From Rhodomicrobium vannielii ATCC 17100 (GTDB lineage: Bacteria; Pseudomonadota; Alphaproteobacteria; Rhizobiales; Rhodomicrobiaceae): 64,000 nucleotides of DNA. The stretch lies in contig NC_014664.1 of assembly GCF_000166055.1 (NCBI RefSeq), positions 3,255,501 through 3,319,500 on the forward strand. Reading direction: 5' to 3'. Under the pieces are notes generated by a model, which saw only the letters and a list, made by a program, of their open reading frames with translations, did no database searches and was not told the origin of the DNA. Numbering within the stretch: position 1 is the first letter of the stretch; each line of letters opens with the position of its first letter. Below are positions 26,024-36,818 of the stretch, in pieces. The position numbers and the translations under genes are program-made.

Positions 26024-27186
26024 GATGCCTCCGCGCGCTGCGCCTGAACGCGCCCCTTCCAAAGGCCGCCCTTGCCGCGCCATTGCTGGAGCGCGGAGTC
26101 GACCGTGAACGTCATGTAGAGAACCGCGATGGCGGGCAGCGCTGCCGACCACAACGGCGAAAGCTTGTAGAAGCGGACAATCGGCCAGAAAGCCGCCACC
26201 ATCAAGACAAAGCTTATCGCGCCTACGGCTTGCGCAAGACCGGTGCCGAAAACCGCGAGCCAGAGCGGAATAAGATAGGTTAACGTCATTCCGATGACGG
26301 TGCCCGCGAGCAACAGCGGCGAATAGTTGAGCTGATCGTAGGCCGAGCGCGCCACCATCTTGCGGATGTCTTCAAAATGAGGGTAGGGCCGCAGGCTGTG
26401 GACGCTGTTCGTGAGCCCGAGCCAGATCGGCCCCTTGCGTTTCATGGCGCGGCCAAGCGCGCAGTCGTCGATCAGCGCCGAGCGGATGGCGCGGATGCCG
26501 CCCGCCGCTTCGAGTACGTCGCGCCGCGCGAGCATGCAGCCGCCAGCGGCCGCCGCCATCGGGTGGTCGCGGCGGTTCACCCACGCAAACGGGTAGAGCA
26601 TCTGGAAGAAGAAGACGAAGGCCGGGATCAGCATACGCTCGGCGAAGCTCTCGCAACGGAGCTTGACCATCAGCGAGTTGAGGACGAGGCCGCGCCCTTC
26701 CGAACGGGCTACGAGGCGACGAACCACGCCCTGATCATAGGCGATGTCGGCGTCGGTTAGGAGCATGTAGCGCGAGGGAAGCGGCCGCGATGAAGCTTCC
26801 GCGACGCCCTGGTTGACGGCCCAAAGCTTGCCCGTCCAGCCGCGCGGCAGCGGTTGGCCCGAAATGATGGTGAGGCGGTCGCTTGCGCCGAGCGCTTCGG
26901 CGGCCTTGCGCGCGACTTTCGATGTGCCATCGTCGCTCTGATCGTCAACGAGAACCACGTCCAGCCGCGCGGGATAATCCTGCGACAGCAGCGACGAAAT
27001 GCATCGATCGATGACGTCGGCCTCGTTCCGCGCTGGAATGACGGCCGTCACCGAAGGCCACGTCGCGGGCGCGAATGCGCGCTCTTTCTCTTCCTGAACT
27101 TTCGCTCGCCAGAATCCCCCGCGAGCGGCCAATAGAAATACCCACGCCGCAAGCGCGACGCTACCCAAAGTCAACTCGACCGTCAT
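26020..27186 (-). CDS. hpnB: Hopanoid biosynthesis glycosyltransferase HpnB
   Basis: The 388-residue family-2 glycosyltransferase has an N-terminal membrane helix (residues 5-22), the nucleotide-sugar domain (VTAVIPARNEADVIDRCISSLLSQDYP, VVLVDDQSDDGT, LLTDADIAY), and C-terminal membrane helices from about residue 295 on. It is associated with hopanoid head-group formation; the exact reaction is not certain. It is the first gene of the operon hpnB-hpnC-hpnD-hpnE-shc, so the promoter should lie in the 254 bp upstream. Confidence 0.93.
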   Translation of the reverse strand: MTVELTLGSVALAAWVFLLAARGGFWRAKVQEEKERAFAPATWPSVTAVIPARNEADVIDRCISSLLSQDYPARLDVVLVDDQSDDGTSKVARKAAEALGASDRLTIISGQPLPRGWTGKLWAVNQGVAEASSRPLPSRYMLLTDADIAYDQGVVRRLVARSEGRGLVLNSLMVKLRCESFAERMLIPAFVFFFQMLYPFAWVNRRDHPMAAAAGGCMLARRDVLEAAGGIRAIRSALIDDCALGRAMKRKGPIWLGLTNSVHSLRPYPHFEDIRKMVARSAYDQLNYSPLLLAGTVIGMTLTYLIPLWLAVFGTGLAQAVGAISFVLMVAAFWPIVRFYKLSPLWSAALPAIAVLYMTFTVDSALQQWRGKGGLWKGRVQAQRAEAS

Positions 27187-27440
27187 GCCCAGACTCTTGT
27201 TTTATCATGCCGCTCGCGGTGCCCCACTGCAACCGGCATGCGCCCTAAGTACCCATCGCTTCGAATAGAAGAGAAAGGAGCTTGGAGTCTATTGTTTTTG
27301 TTCGTCTTCTCGGCAGGACAAGTCCCCGGTCCACCGGTTGGTCTTCTAGACCCATTTTCATTCTGCGCGCCGGAGATGCTGTAATTCTTTATTCGCGCAC
27401 GGAAATTATACGGATACCCGCCGCTTGTGCACGGCCGCCG
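27187..27440 (-). other. Region between lepA and hpnB
   Basis: 254 bp, less GC-rich than the genes. It carries the end of lepA transcription and the likely hpnB operon promoter. I found no strong terminator hairpin or defined promoter boxes. Confidence 0.3.
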
Positions 27441-29357
27441 CTAGTTCGCGTCCATCTTCAGCGCGGCGATGAAGGCCTCTTGCGGGATTTCGACGCGACC
27501 GAATTGCCGCATCTTCTTCTTGCCCTCCTTCTGCTTGTCGAGCAGCTTGCGCTTGCGGCTGACGTCGCCGCCATAGCATTTCGCGGTGACGTCTTTTCGG
27601 AGTGCAGACAGCGTTTCGCGCGCTATGATCTTCCCGCCGATGGCCGCCTGGATCGGGATCTGGAAGAGGTGGCGGGGGATCAACTCCTTCAGCTTCTCGC
27701 ACATCATGCGCCCGCGCGTCTCGGCGCGCCCGCGATTCACGATGATCGAAAGCGCGTCGACCGGCTCGGCGTTGACAAGGATGGTCATTTTCACGAGGTC
27801 GCCCTCGCGGTACTCGATGAGCTGGTAATCGAAGCTGGCATAGCCGCGCGAAACAGACTTCAGCCGGTCGTAGAAGTCGAACACCACCTCGTTCAGCGGC
27901 AGTTCGTAGACCACCATGGCGCGATTGCCGGCATAGGACAGATCGATCTGCCGTCCGCGCCGATCCTCGCACAGCTTGAGCACCGCGCCGAGATAGTCGT
28001 CGGGAACGAGGATGGTGGCCTTGATCCACGGTTCTTCGATGTGGTCGATCTTCACGATGTCCGGCATGTCGGCAGGGTTGTGCATCTCCTCCATCTGCCC
28101 ATCGATCATGTAGAGGCGATAGATCACCGAAGGAGCGGTGGTGATGAGATCGATATTGAATTCGCGTTCGAGGCGCTCGCGGACGATTTCGAGGTGGAGC
28201 AGGCCGAGAAAGCCGCAGCGGAAGCCGAAGCCGAGCGCCGCGCTCGTCTCCATCTCGTATTGGAAACTTGCGTCGTTAAGGCGCAGCTTACCCATCGCGT
28301 CGCGCAAATCCTCGAATTGCGAGGCGTCCACTGGAAACAGGCCGCAGAACACGACCGGCTGCACCGGCTTGAAGCCCGGAAGGGCCTTCGCCGTGGGCCG
28401 CTTTTCTTCGGTGATCGTATCGCCGACGCGCGTATCTGCCACTTCCTTGATCGCGCCGGTGAAAAAGCCGACTTCGCCCGGGCGGAGCGCATCAAGCATC
28501 TCCTGCTTCGGACGGAAAATGCCGACGCGATCCACCGGGTAGACGCCGCCGGTCTCCATCAGCTTGATGCGCATGCCCTTCTTAAGCACGCCGTCGATCA
28601 TGCGGACGAGCACCACCACCCCGAGATAGGGGTCGTACCAACTGTCGATCAGCATTGCCTTGAGCGGTGCCTTGACGTCGCCCTCGCGCGGAGGCGGCAG
28701 GCGGTGCACGATGGCTTCGAGCACCGCTTGGATGTTGAGGCCGGTCTTGGCCGAAATCTCCACCGCGTTGGATGCGTCGAGGCCGATCACGTCCTCGATC
28801 TGCTGCTTCACGCGGTCCGGCTCTGCGGCTGGCAGGTCGATCTTGTTCAGGACGGGGATGATTTCGTGATTGTTGTCGAGCGCCTGATAGACGTTCGCGA
28901 GTGTCTGCGCTTCTACGCCTTGGCTCGCATCGACGACGAGGAGCGAGCCTTCGCACGCGGCGAGACTGCGGCTCACCTCATAGGCGAAGTCGACGTGCCC
29001 CGGCGTATCCATCAGATTGAGCTGATAAAGCTCGCCGTCCTCGGCCTTGTAGTCGAGCCGCACGGTCTGCGCCTTGATGGTGATGCCGCGCTCCTTCTCG
29101 ATATCCATGTTATCGAGAACCTGCGCCTGACCCGCCATTTCGCGGTCGGTCATTCCACCGCAATACTGAATGAGCCGGTCGGCGAGCGTGGATTTGCCGT
29201 GATCGATGTGCGCCACGATCGAAAAATTGCGGATGCGCGAAAGTGGCGTCACGGTTTTGGGCGCTCCTTTGGCGGCCTCCGCCGTTGGCGCGGCTGTGGC
29301 GGCAACGGTATTTGAAGGCTCGGTGTTCATCGGCTCGGGCGATTTCGGCTCGGTCAT
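27441..29357 (-). CDS. lepA: Elongation factor 4 (LepA)
   Basis: The ribosome-dependent GTPase has G1 [10 protein letters not shown]3 DTPGHVDF and G4 NKIDLP, and the LepA-specific C-terminal domain ending in [34 protein letters not shown]. The ATG start gives 638 residues with an Ala/Pro/Thr-rich head of about 38 residues absent from most LepA proteins. A GTG at 29252 with AAAGGAG 11 bp upstream would give the family length of 603 and may be the true start. LepA influences translation initiation and elongation under stress. Confidence 0.95.
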   Translation of the reverse strand: MTEPKSPEPMNTEPSNTVAATAAPTAEAAKGAPKTVTPLSRIRNFSIVAHIDHGKSTLADRLIQYCGGMTDREMAGQAQVLDNMDIEKERGITIKAQTVRLDYKAEDGELYQLNLMDTPGHVDFAYEVSRSLAACEGSLLVVDASQGVEAQTLANVYQALDNNHEIIPVLNKIDLPAAEPDRVKQQIEDVIGLDASNAVEISAKTGLNIQAVLEAIVHRLPPPREGDVKAPLKAMLIDSWYDPYLGVVVLVRMIDGVLKKGMRIKLMETGGVYPVDRVGIFRPKQEMLDALRPGEVGFFTGAIKEVADTRVGDTITEEKRPTAKALPGFKPVQPVVFCGLFPVDASQFEDLRDAMGKLRLNDASFQYEMETSAALGFGFRCGFLGLLHLEIVRERLEREFNIDLITTAPSVIYRLYMIDGQMEEMHNPADMPDIVKIDHIEEPWIKATILVPDDYLGAVLKLCEDRRGRQIDLSYAGNRAMVVYELPLNEVVFDFYDRLKSVSRGYASFDYQLIEYREGDLVKMTILVNAEPVDALSIIVNRGRAETRGRMMCEKLKELIPRHLFQIPIQAAIGGKIIARETLSALRKDVTAKCYGGDVSRKRKLLDKQKEGKKKMRQFGRVEIPQEAFIAALKMDAN

Positions 29358-29856
29358 GGCGCCTTACATAATGGAAAAGACAAAAAGCTGAAAGGGCGGC
29401 GGCGAAGGTTCGAGGACTCACCGCAGGTGCTGAATGGTCGCGCGGAATGAGCGTCAGCGCTTTTGACCAATCATAAGCGCTCTAAGTCATGTTGGCGCAT
29501 GATTCTATCGCAAAAACCGCCATGCCATTGCGGAGCCTGCCCACGCATCAGGCGAAGGTTGCGGAAGACGCCCCGCTAACGTTGCACCGCCTTTACGGTG
29601 GGCCTTTAGGTCGCCGACGCTTATTTTTCTTACCAGACCTTCCAATCAAATTCGCATCATAATCTGATCGGTAAACGGTCTCCGCTTTTAAGTTAGACAG
29701 ATTCACCGATCAAGTTGCTTCATCCGGATTATATTCCGACGCTAACGGCAGGCCCAGCACCGCTCTGTGATTATGCGCGATCAGACAATTACTCGTCAGA
29801 GCTGTGGTCCCGGATCGCAAAAGCCGCCCTGCACCCTCCATCTTTCCGCTAGTCGG
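29358..29856 (-). other. 500-bp intergenic region between alaS and lepA
   Basis: No gene recognised. It has AGCGCTT / AAGCGCT (29456-29462 and 29475-29481), an inverted repeat with a 12-base loop about 100 bp upstream of lepA, and a short CACCG/CGGTG hairpin about 240 bp upstream. The middle is locally AT-richer than the genes. It probably holds the alaS 3' end and the lepA promoter. Confidence 0.35.
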
Positions 29857-32541
29857 TCATGCGGCGGCAGTCGCGCTCGCGAGGCATTCAGCGATGGCGT
29901 TCAGGGCAGCTTCAGCGTTCGCTCCGTTCGGACCGCCGGCCTGCGCCAGATCCGGCCTGCCACCGCCGCCTTGTCCGCCGACCGCCGCCGCGCCGGCCTT
30001 GACGAGATCGACTGCGCTATAGTGTTTCGTAAGATCGCCTGTTACGCCGACCACAATGCCCGCCTTGCCGTCGTCCGTGACACCGACGATGGCGACGATC
30101 CCAGACCCGATCTGGCGTTTGCCGTCATCCACCAGGCTGCGCAGATCCTTCGGCTGGATGCCCTGAACCGTGCGCGCGAACATGGTCACGTCGCCAACCT
30201 GGCGCACCGGATTTTCAGCTCCGGCCTGATCGCCGCCAGTGCCGAGCGCGATCTTCTTCTTTGCGTCGGCCAATTCGCGCTCGAGCTTCTTGCGCTCATC
30301 GATCAGATTCTGCAGACGCGCCGGGACTTCCGATGGCGCAACGCGGAGGAGTTCGGCGGCTTGCCGGAGAGCCGCTTCCTGATGCGAAAGATGCAGGCGT
30401 GCAGCATTTGCGGTCAGCGCCTCGATGCGTCGAACACCGGCCGCGACCGCAGTCTCTTGCACGACCTTGACGAGGCCGATTTCACCCGTCGCCCGCACAT
30501 GCGTGCCGCCGCATAGTTCCACCGAGAAGGCGCGGCTTCCGCGTTCGTCATGGTTGGCCTCACCCATCGACACGACGCGCACTTCTTCCCCGTACTTCTC
30601 GCCGAAAAGCGCCATGGCGCCTGCAGCGACGGCATCATCCACCGCCATAAGGCGGGTCACCACAGGACTATCGCGCAGCACGACCGCATTGGCCAATTCT
30701 TCAACGGCTGCGAGTTCTTCCTTGGAAAGCGGCTTCGGGTGCGAGAAGTCGAAGCGCAGCTTGTCCGGATCGACGAGCGAGCCTTTTTGAGTGACATGCG
30801 TCCCAAGAGTCTCGCGCAGCGCCTCGTGAAGCAGGTGTGTCGCAGAATGGTTCGCGCGGATCGCGGTACGGCGCGCATGATCGACCTGCATTTCGACGGC
30901 ATCGCCGACCTTGAGCGGCCCCTTTTTGACCGTGCCGACATGGGCGAAGAGCTTCCCGAGCTTCTTCTGCGTCTCGGAAACGTCGAAGTGGGCGCTTTTC
31001 GGCGCGATAATAACACCCCTGTCGCCGACCTGGCCGCCAGATTCGCCATAAAAGGGTGTCTGGTTGAGAATAAGGATACCTTCTTCGCCAGTTTTCAATT
31101 GTTTGACCGGCTTGCCATCTTTCACGATCGCGACAATCTGGCCTTCTGCGGCTTCGGTTTCATAACCCAGAAACTCAGTCGCTCCGGCCTGATCCAGCAC
31201 ATCGAACCAGACCTTGTCCGTAGCCGCCTCTCCGGAACCCGCCCAAGCCTTGCGCGCTTCGGCCTTTTGTTGCGCCATCGCGGCGTTGAACTGTTTGATA
31301 TCGACACTGATGCTGCGGGCTTTCAGCGCGTCCTGCGTCAGATCAAGCGGAAAGCCGTAAGTGTCATACAGCTTGAACGCGACGTCGCCGGAAAAGGTGT
31401 CGCCCGCGCCCAGCGAACCCGAGGCATCATCGAGAAGGCTCAGGCCGCGAGCAAGCGTCCTCCGGAAGCGGACCTCCTCGATCTTGAGCGTTTCGCCGAT
31501 CAGCGCCTGCCCGCGCACAAGTTCCGGATAGGCCTGCCCCATCTCCCGAACCAGAACGGGAAGCAGACGGTAGAGCAACGGTTCTTCAGCGCCCAGCAGA
31601 TGGGAGTGGCGCATTGCGCGTCGCATGATGCGACGGAGAACGTAGCCACGCCCCTCATTTGAGGGTAAGACGCCGTCCGCGATAAGAAACGCCGAAGCGC
31701 GGAGATGGTCGGCGATGACGCGATGGCTCGGAAGCGCGGCGCCTTCGGCCGGCACTCCGGTGGCATCGACCGAAGCGCGGATTAGCGCCTGAAAGAGGTC
31801 GGTATCGTAATTATTGTGAACGCCTTGCAGCACCGCCGCAACCCGTTCAAGTCCCATCCCGGTATCGATCGAGGGCCGCGGCAGGTCGAGCCGCTCTGTC
31901 TTCGAAACCTGCTCGTATTGCATGAAAACGAGGTTCCAGATTTCAATGAAACGGTCGCCGTCCGCGTCCTCGCTTCCGGGAGGGCCTCCTGGAACCTTCG
32001 GACCATGGTCGAAGAAAATTTCAGAGCAAGGACCACAGGGGCCTGTTTCCCCCATCGACCAGAAATTATCAGAAGTCGGAATACGGATGATGCGGTCATC
32101 GGGCAGCCCGGCGATTTTCTTCCAAAGGGCGTGCGCGTCATCGTCCTCGGAGAAGACCGTTACGAGAAGCCGCTTCTTGTCGAGGCCGTATTCCTTAGTG
32201 ACGAGCGTCCACGCCAACTCGATGGCGCGCTCCTTGAAATAGTCGCCGAAGGAGAAATTGCCCAGCATCTCGAAAAAGGTATGGTGCCGCGCGGTATAGC
32301 CGACATTGTCGAGATCATTGTGCTTGCCGCCGGCGCGCACGCACTTCTGCGCGGTAACTGCGCGCTTGTAAGGCAACGTCTCCATGCCTGTGAAGACGTT
32401 CTTGAACTGCACCATGCCCGCGTTCGTGAACATCAGCGTCGGATCGTTCCGAGGCACGAGCGGACTCGAGGGAACGTGCTCGTGCCCATTCTTGCGAAAG
32501 AAATCGATGAAGGTTCCGCGGATCTCGTTAAGGGTGCTCAT
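29857..32541 (-). CDS. alaS: Alanine--tRNA ligase
   Basis: The 894-residue class II synthetase starts [22 protein letters not shown], the family-typical N-terminus; a TTG 18 bp upstream is rejected. The class II core is followed by the editing domain with [16 protein letters not shown] (HxxxH) and the CGGTHV zinc-site motif, then a C-Ala domain ([13 protein letters not shown]). It charges tRNA-Ala and clears mischarged tRNA; alanyl-tmRNA also depends on it. It lies 166 bp downstream of recA, a common alphaproteobacterial pairing. Confidence 0.97.
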   Translation of the reverse strand: MSTLNEIRGTFIDFFRKNGHEHVPSSPLVPRNDPTLMFTNAGMVQFKNVFTGMETLPYKRAVTAQKCVRAGGKHNDLDNVGYTARHHTFFEMLGNFSFGDYFKERAIELAWTLVTKEYGLDKKRLLVTVFSEDDDAHALWKKIAGLPDDRIIRIPTSDNFWSMGETGPCGPCSEIFFDHGPKVPGGPPGSEDADGDRFIEIWNLVFMQYEQVSKTERLDLPRPSIDTGMGLERVAAVLQGVHNNYDTDLFQALIRASVDATGVPAEGAALPSHRVIADHLRASAFLIADGVLPSNEGRGYVLRRIMRRAMRHSHLLGAEEPLLYRLLPVLVREMGQAYPELVRGQALIGETLKIEEVRFRRTLARGLSLLDDASGSLGAGDTFSGDVAFKLYDTYGFPLDLTQDALKARSISVDIKQFNAAMAQQKAEARKAWAGSGEAATDKVWFDVLDQAGATEFLGYETEAAEGQIVAIVKDGKPVKQLKTGEEGILILNQTPFYGESGGQVGDRGVIIAPKSAHFDVSETQKKLGKLFAHVGTVKKGPLKVGDAVEMQVDHARRTAIRANHSATHLLHEALRETLGTHVTQKGSLVDPDKLRFDFSHPKPLSKEELAAVEELANAVVLRDSPVVTRLMAVDDAVAAGAMALFGEKYGEEVRVVSMGEANHDERGSRAFSVELCGGTHVRATGEIGLVKVVQETAVAAGVRRIEALTANAARLHLSHQEAALRQAAELLRVAPSEVPARLQNLIDERKKLERELADAKKKIALGTGGDQAGAENPVRQVGDVTMFARTVQGIQPKDLRSLVDDGKRQIGSGIVAIVGVTDDGKAGIVVGVTGDLTKHYSAVDLVKAGAAAVGGQGGGGRPDLAQAGGPNGANAEAALNAIAECLASATAAA

Positions 32542-32707
32542 AACCAAATTCGTTTCCAATGGACAAGCGCGGCTTTACCGGTGACCAACCCGCGCCAGAG
32601 ATAAAGCATATCGGCACTCGACAGCGATACCGCAATTTCCCTTTATAGGGCAAGCCGCCCACAGCAATCCCGCCACATCAGACCGATTTGACACACCAAC
32701 CCGCAGC

Positions 32708-33844
32708 CTAACGGCTGGCTCCCTTCCGGCTCGGGGGCGGTGCCTCAGCCTCGCTTGGAATCTCACCGTCGCCGCTATCGTCGTCGCCATCCGTGCCGTC
32801 GAGGATTTTTGTCGCGATCAGTCCGGCATTGGCCCGGATTTCCCGTTCTATTGCTTCAGCCACCAGAGGGTTGCCGCGCAAAAAGGCCTTTGCATTTTCT
32901 CGACCCTGTCCAATTCGCTGGCTGTCATGCGAATACCAGGAGCCTGACTTCTCCACGATGTTCGCCTTCACCCCGAGGTCGACCAGTTCCCCTGTCTTCG
33001 AGATGCCTTCGCCATACATGATGTCGAACTCGACCTGCTTGAATGGAGGGGCCACCTTGTTCTTCACAACCTTGACGCGAGTTTGATTGCCGACAACCTC
33101 GTCCCGCTCCTTGATCTGTCCGATGCGCCGGATGTCGAGGCGCACGGATGAGTAGAATTTGAGTGCGTTGCCGCCCGTGGTGGTTTCTGGATTGCCAAAC
33201 ATCACGCCGATCTTCATGCGAATCTGATTGATGAAGATAACAAGGCAATTCGATTTCGAGATCGATCCAGTTAACTTTCGAAGCGCCTGGCTCATGAGGC
33301 GAGCTTGCATGCCCGGCAGTACATCGCCCATTTCGCCTTCAATTTCGGCCTTTGGTGTCAATGCGGCAACCGAATCCACCACGATCACGTCGATCGCGCC
33401 GGAGCGCACCAGCGTATCGGTGATTTCGAGCGCCTGTTCGCCCGCGTCGGGCTGCGAGATGATCAACTCTTCAAGATTGACGCCCAGCTTTCGCGCATAG
33501 CCGGGATCGAGCGCGTGCTCGGCGTCCACAAACCCGCAGGAGCCGCCTTTTTTTTGGGCTTCAGCAATGACGTGCAGCGCGAGCGTCGTTTTGCCAGACG
33601 ATTCAGGTCCGAAAATCTCGACGACACGGCCACGCGGTAACCCGCCTATCCCGAGCGCGATATCAAGGCCCAGCGATCCAGTGGAAATCGCTTCGACCTC
33701 GACGAGCTTGTCGTTCTTGCCCAGCCGCATGACGGATCCCTTACCGAAATTCCGCTCAATCTGACTCAAGGCGGCTTCGAGGGCTTTCTGCTTGTCCATG
33801 CTGTCCCAATTCCCTTCGATCACGCGGAACGGCGTCTCGCTCAT
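32708..33844 (-). CDS. recA: Recombinase RecA
   Basis: The 378-residue protein catalyses homologous strand exchange and activates LexA self-cleavage. Walker A GPESSGKT is at residues 79-86, with [20 protein letters not shown] (L1) and [28 protein letters not shown] (L2) blocks intact, and an acidic C-terminus ([16 protein letters not shown]). ATG 33844 follows AAGGA. A GTTC-N7-GTTC SOS box lies 176 bp upstream. alaS follows downstream on the same strand. Confidence 0.98.
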   Translation of the reverse strand: MSETPFRVIEGNWDSMDKQKALEAALSQIERNFGKGSVMRLGKNDKLVEVEAISTGSLGLDIALGIGGLPRGRVVEIFGPESSGKTTLALHVIAEAQKKGGSCGFVDAEHALDPGYARKLGVNLEELIISQPDAGEQALEITDTLVRSGAIDVIVVDSVAALTPKAEIEGEMGDVLPGMQARLMSQALRKLTGSISKSNCLVIFINQIRMKIGVMFGNPETTTGGNALKFYSSVRLDIRRIGQIKERDEVVGNQTRVKVVKNKVAPPFKQVEFDIMYGEGISKTGELVDLGVKANIVEKSGSWYSHDSQRIGQGRENAKAFLRGNPLVAEAIEREIRANAGLIATKILDGTDGDDDSGDGEIPSEAEAPPPSRKGASR

Positions 33845-34148
33845 GAATCGTTATCCTTGTTTATTTCATAGCGGCCATGGACTTGCAAACGACACCGAAT
33901 GTACTTCATTTGTTCTTGTGTGCAAGTGTTTTAATGCAACCTTCGGTCAATTGTCCAGTCCGTTGCAATTGCGTCACCCCGAAGCCGATAACTGTGGAAA
34001 AGGCAAGAGGCGAGCTTGAGTTCATCATTTGTTCCGCGATAAAGTTGAACTCAACCTGAGATAGAAGTCTGGCAATCTCAGTATGAGTTCGTGCATGAAC
34101 GAGAGCAGCGCACCTTTCGGAATCTGGCGAGGAGTGCAAGCGCGTCGA
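33845..34148 (-). other. Region between cckA and recA
   Basis: About 300 bp, clearly AT-richer than the genes, carrying the recA leader. Apart from the SOS box there is a GTTGA-AC-TCAAC palindrome (34044-34055) next to it. No small gene recognised. Confidence 0.5.
34020..34034 (+). promoter_or_regulatory. LexA (SOS) box upstream of recA
   Basis: GTTC-ATCATTT-GTTC matches the alphaproteobacterial LexA consensus GTTC-N7-GTTC exactly. It lies between the end of cckA and recA, 176 bp before the recA ATG, so the recA transcript would have a long leader or the site would regulate at a distance. The motif is a direct repeat, so orientation relative to recA is reversed (GAAC-N7-GAAC). Confidence 0.7.
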
Positions 34149-36566
34149 CTAGGCAGCGGCGGCCTTGACGGTTTCGGCGAGCTTCTTGAGCGTGAAGGGC
34201 TTCGGAAGAAAAACAAAATTTTCGTCGGCACTCAGGTTCTTGCGAAAAGCTTCCTCCGCATATCCAGACATAAATATAATGCGAATGTCTGGGTTTCTCT
34301 GCCGCAGGTGGCGCAAAAGGGTAGGGCCATCCATCTCGGGCATCACGACGTCACTCACCACGAGGTCAACCTGGCCTTCGTGCCGATCCATGATTTCGAG
34401 CGCCTCGACGCCGCTCGCGGCTTCGAGCACGGTGTAGCCGCGCGTGGCAAGCGCGCGCGATGCGAAAGAGCGCACGGCGTCTTCGTCCTCAACCAGCAGG
34501 ACGGTTGCCTTGCCGGTGAGATCGATGGTCTGCTCCGGCGCCTCACCGCGAGTTTCGAGGGCTTTCAGGTCGAGCTCGGTTTCGACATACCGTGGCAGGA
34601 AAATTCGAAAGGACGACCCTTTTCCCATCTCGCTGTCGACGAGAATAGTGCCGCCCGTCTGCTTTACGATGCCGTAGACGGTGGACAGCCCAAGTCCCGT
34701 TCCCTTGCCGACCTCTTTCGTCGAGAAAAAGGGATCGAAAATCTTCTCCAGATGCTCGGGCTTGATGCCGGTCCCAGAGTCTCGCACCTCCACGGTGACA
34801 TACTCGCCTCGCTCGACGCCACGCTCCTTGAGAAGAAGGGACTCGCGCTCGCTAACATTAGCTGTGGAGATTGTGATGTCGCCCCCTTCCGGCATCGCAT
34901 CCCGCGCGTTGACCGCGAGGTTCATGATGACCTGGAAAATCTGGCCTTCATCGGCCTTCACGAACCAAAGATCGCGGCCGTGCTGTACCTTGGCCTTTAC
35001 CTTCTCCCCAAGCGTTCGACCCATCGTCGCCTGGAATTCCTCGATGACGTCCGTCAGCCGAAGTATGGCCGGGCGCAAAGTCTGCCGACGCGAATAGGCC
35101 AGAATCTGTTTGACAAGTTCAGCCGCGCGGGTCGCATTATTCTTGATATTCATCAAGTCTTTGAACGCCGGATCGGACGCGCGGAAGCGGCGCAGAAGCA
35201 GGTCGGAGAAGCCGATGATAGCGGTGAGCAGGTTGTTGAAATCGTGCGCGATACCCCCGGCGAGTTCGCCCACGGCCTGAAGTTTTTGCCCTTGCGCCGC
35301 TTTCTCATCGGTGAGCGCGCTCGCCACGGGCTCTGCGGCGGTTACGACCAGATGATTTCCATCCGCCGCCGGAAAGATCATAATCCGAATGCGGCGGTTG
35401 ATTGCGTCCTTTGGAACGGCATGAAGCTCGACCGGAGCGGGGTTCGCATCCGGGGTGGAGAGCAAAGCGGCGATCTTTTCCTTCACCGTCTGGGCGGAGG
35501 ATTCGGCAAGCAGCGAGGTCAGCGCTTTGCCATGAATGTCAGCCACCTGCGAGCCGTCTACGCCTTCGGCCCCGAAAATCTGACGGAAAACCCCATTGGC
35601 GCCGAGGATCACGCCTTTCGTGTTCAGGATTGCCATCGCGTCGGGGGCCGAGGCGACGATGGTCTCGAATGCCTCATCCAGTCGCCCGGCTGCGGCATCC
35701 GCAGGCGTCACGAGCCACACCCCGCCGCCGTTGAGCGTATCGGCCAAATGCAGACAGGCCTGCCGGGTGAAACCGTTGGCGCTCACCACCTGAACCTGGA
35801 TATTGCCTCCAGCTTTCGCGATGACGTCGCGAAGCCTTGCCCGCGTGAGCGGATTGCCACGCCGCGTTCTGAAAAGCGACCAAGCCTCCCTGCCGATGGG
35901 CGAACCTCCCGCCAGCTTCTCGAAGGCCTTGTTTGCGCTTTGTACGCTGAGATCCTTATTCACCGTCAGGGCGGCTACGGGGAGCATCTCGAGCAGATCA
36001 GGGGTGCGACGCTCGCCCGATACATCCTTTCTGAATTGCTCGATATGCCAGAGAAAAAGCTGCGTCCGGTTTCCCCGCTCGCCCAGGGGAGCTATCCCCA
36101 GCACCGCAGTTTCGCCGCCGCCCAAATTCGGCAAAACAATTGTTTCCGTATGCTTTCTGCCTTCGCGCCCGGCAGAGAGAAGCCGGAAAACGGCTGCCGC
36201 GGTTTCGCGGTCGCGATCACCAAGCCGCGAGAGGTTTTGATCAACGCCCAAACCACCAACAATCGCGATGAAATTGTCGCTACCGCCCTGAATGATGCCC
36301 TTCCTGTTGGTGACAGCGATAGCGCCGGGAAGCGCCCGGACGACATCGAGGCCCGGATCGCCCGTCGTTCCCTCAGGCTGCTTGAACTGGATCTGGCCCG
36401 TCGCAAAAAGCACTCCGGCGGCGGCGCCAACAAACGCGAAAATCGCGAGCGCTATCTCGCCTTGGCCCGCAAGCGAGAGCGTCACGGCGGCTGTAACGCC
36501 TGCGCCGACAGCTATGCTGCCCCAGTGGGGAGTTTTCTGCGCCAACGCCATCGACCGAGTTCCCAT
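34149..36566 (-). CDS. cckA: Hybrid sensor histidine kinase CckA
   Basis: The 805-residue protein has two N-terminal membrane helices (about 16-33 and 38-56), two or three PAS-like regions (75-290, 295-410), a HisKA domain with phospho-accepting H441 in GGIAHDFNNLLTAIIGFSD, an HATPase domain (NLAVNARDAM, GTGLGLSTVYGIV) and a C-terminal receiver (VLLVEDEDAVR, SDVVMPEMDG). CckA feeds the CckA-ChpT-CtrA/CpdR phosphorelay of the alphaproteobacterial cell cycle. AGG 9 bp upstream of ATG 36566 supports the start. A CtrA-like site lies upstream. Confidence 0.93.
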   Translation of the reverse strand: MGTRSMALAQKTPHWGSIAVGAGVTAAVTLSLAGQGEIALAIFAFVGAAAGVLFATGQIQFKQPEGTTGDPGLDVVRALPGAIAVTNRKGIIQGGSDNFIAIVGGLGVDQNLSRLGDRDRETAAAVFRLLSAGREGRKHTETIVLPNLGGGETAVLGIAPLGERGNRTQLFLWHIEQFRKDVSGERRTPDLLEMLPVAALTVNKDLSVQSANKAFEKLAGGSPIGREAWSLFRTRRGNPLTRARLRDVIAKAGGNIQVQVVSANGFTRQACLHLADTLNGGGVWLVTPADAAAGRLDEAFETIVASAPDAMAILNTKGVILGANGVFRQIFGAEGVDGSQVADIHGKALTSLLAESSAQTVKEKIAALLSTPDANPAPVELHAVPKDAINRRIRIMIFPAADGNHLVVTAAEPVASALTDEKAAQGQKLQAVGELAGGIAHDFNNLLTAIIGFSDLLLRRFRASDPAFKDLMNIKNNATRAAELVKQILAYSRRQTLRPAILRLTDVIEEFQATMGRTLGEKVKAKVQHGRDLWFVKADEGQIFQVIMNLAVNARDAMPEGGDITISTANVSERESLLLKERGVERGEYVTVEVRDSGTGIKPEHLEKIFDPFFSTKEVGKGTGLGLSTVYGIVKQTGGTILVDSEMGKGSSFRIFLPRYVETELDLKALETRGEAPEQTIDLTGKATVLLVEDEDAVRSFASRALATRGYTVLEAASGVEALEIMDRHEGQVDLVVSDVVMPEMDGPTLLRHLRQRNPDIRIIFMSGYAEEAFRKNLSADENFVFLPKPFTLKKLAETVKAAAA

Positions 36567-36652
36567 TCCGTTACCTCATCATGGGCCCACTATGGAATGA
36601 TTCGGCTTGCCTCAAGATTCACACACGGAATGTCAACGTCGCGCGCGAAGTG

Positions 36653-36667
36653 TTAAGAAAAGCTTAC
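36653..36667 (+). promoter_or_regulatory. CtrA-like site upstream of cckA
   Basis: TTAA-GAAAAGC-TTAC matches the CtrA consensus TTAA-N7-TTAA with one mismatch, 87 bp upstream of the cckA start. Such sites occur by chance in AT-rich gaps, so this is a weak prediction of feedback by CtrA on its kinase gene. Confidence 0.25.
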
Positions 36668-36818
36668 TACGGTCTGAGCACGGCCCATCGTTTTCGAGGG
36701 AGCCATCCGGGGATATAAAGTTGCCGCATGCGCCCAAAATAGCCGGTCACTTGCTCAAAAGGTCGCCGCTACCCGACGCCCACCGACAGGAGATCTGGAT
36801 CGCTCGCCCCTCCCACGA

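Noticed and set aside
27282-29315. Plus-strand open frame of 677 codons opposite lepA
   Set aside because: Antisense to LepA with its intact GTPase motifs.
34083-36656. Plus-strand open frame of 857 codons opposite cckA
   Set aside because: It mirrors the real hybrid kinase frame; no recognisable domain.
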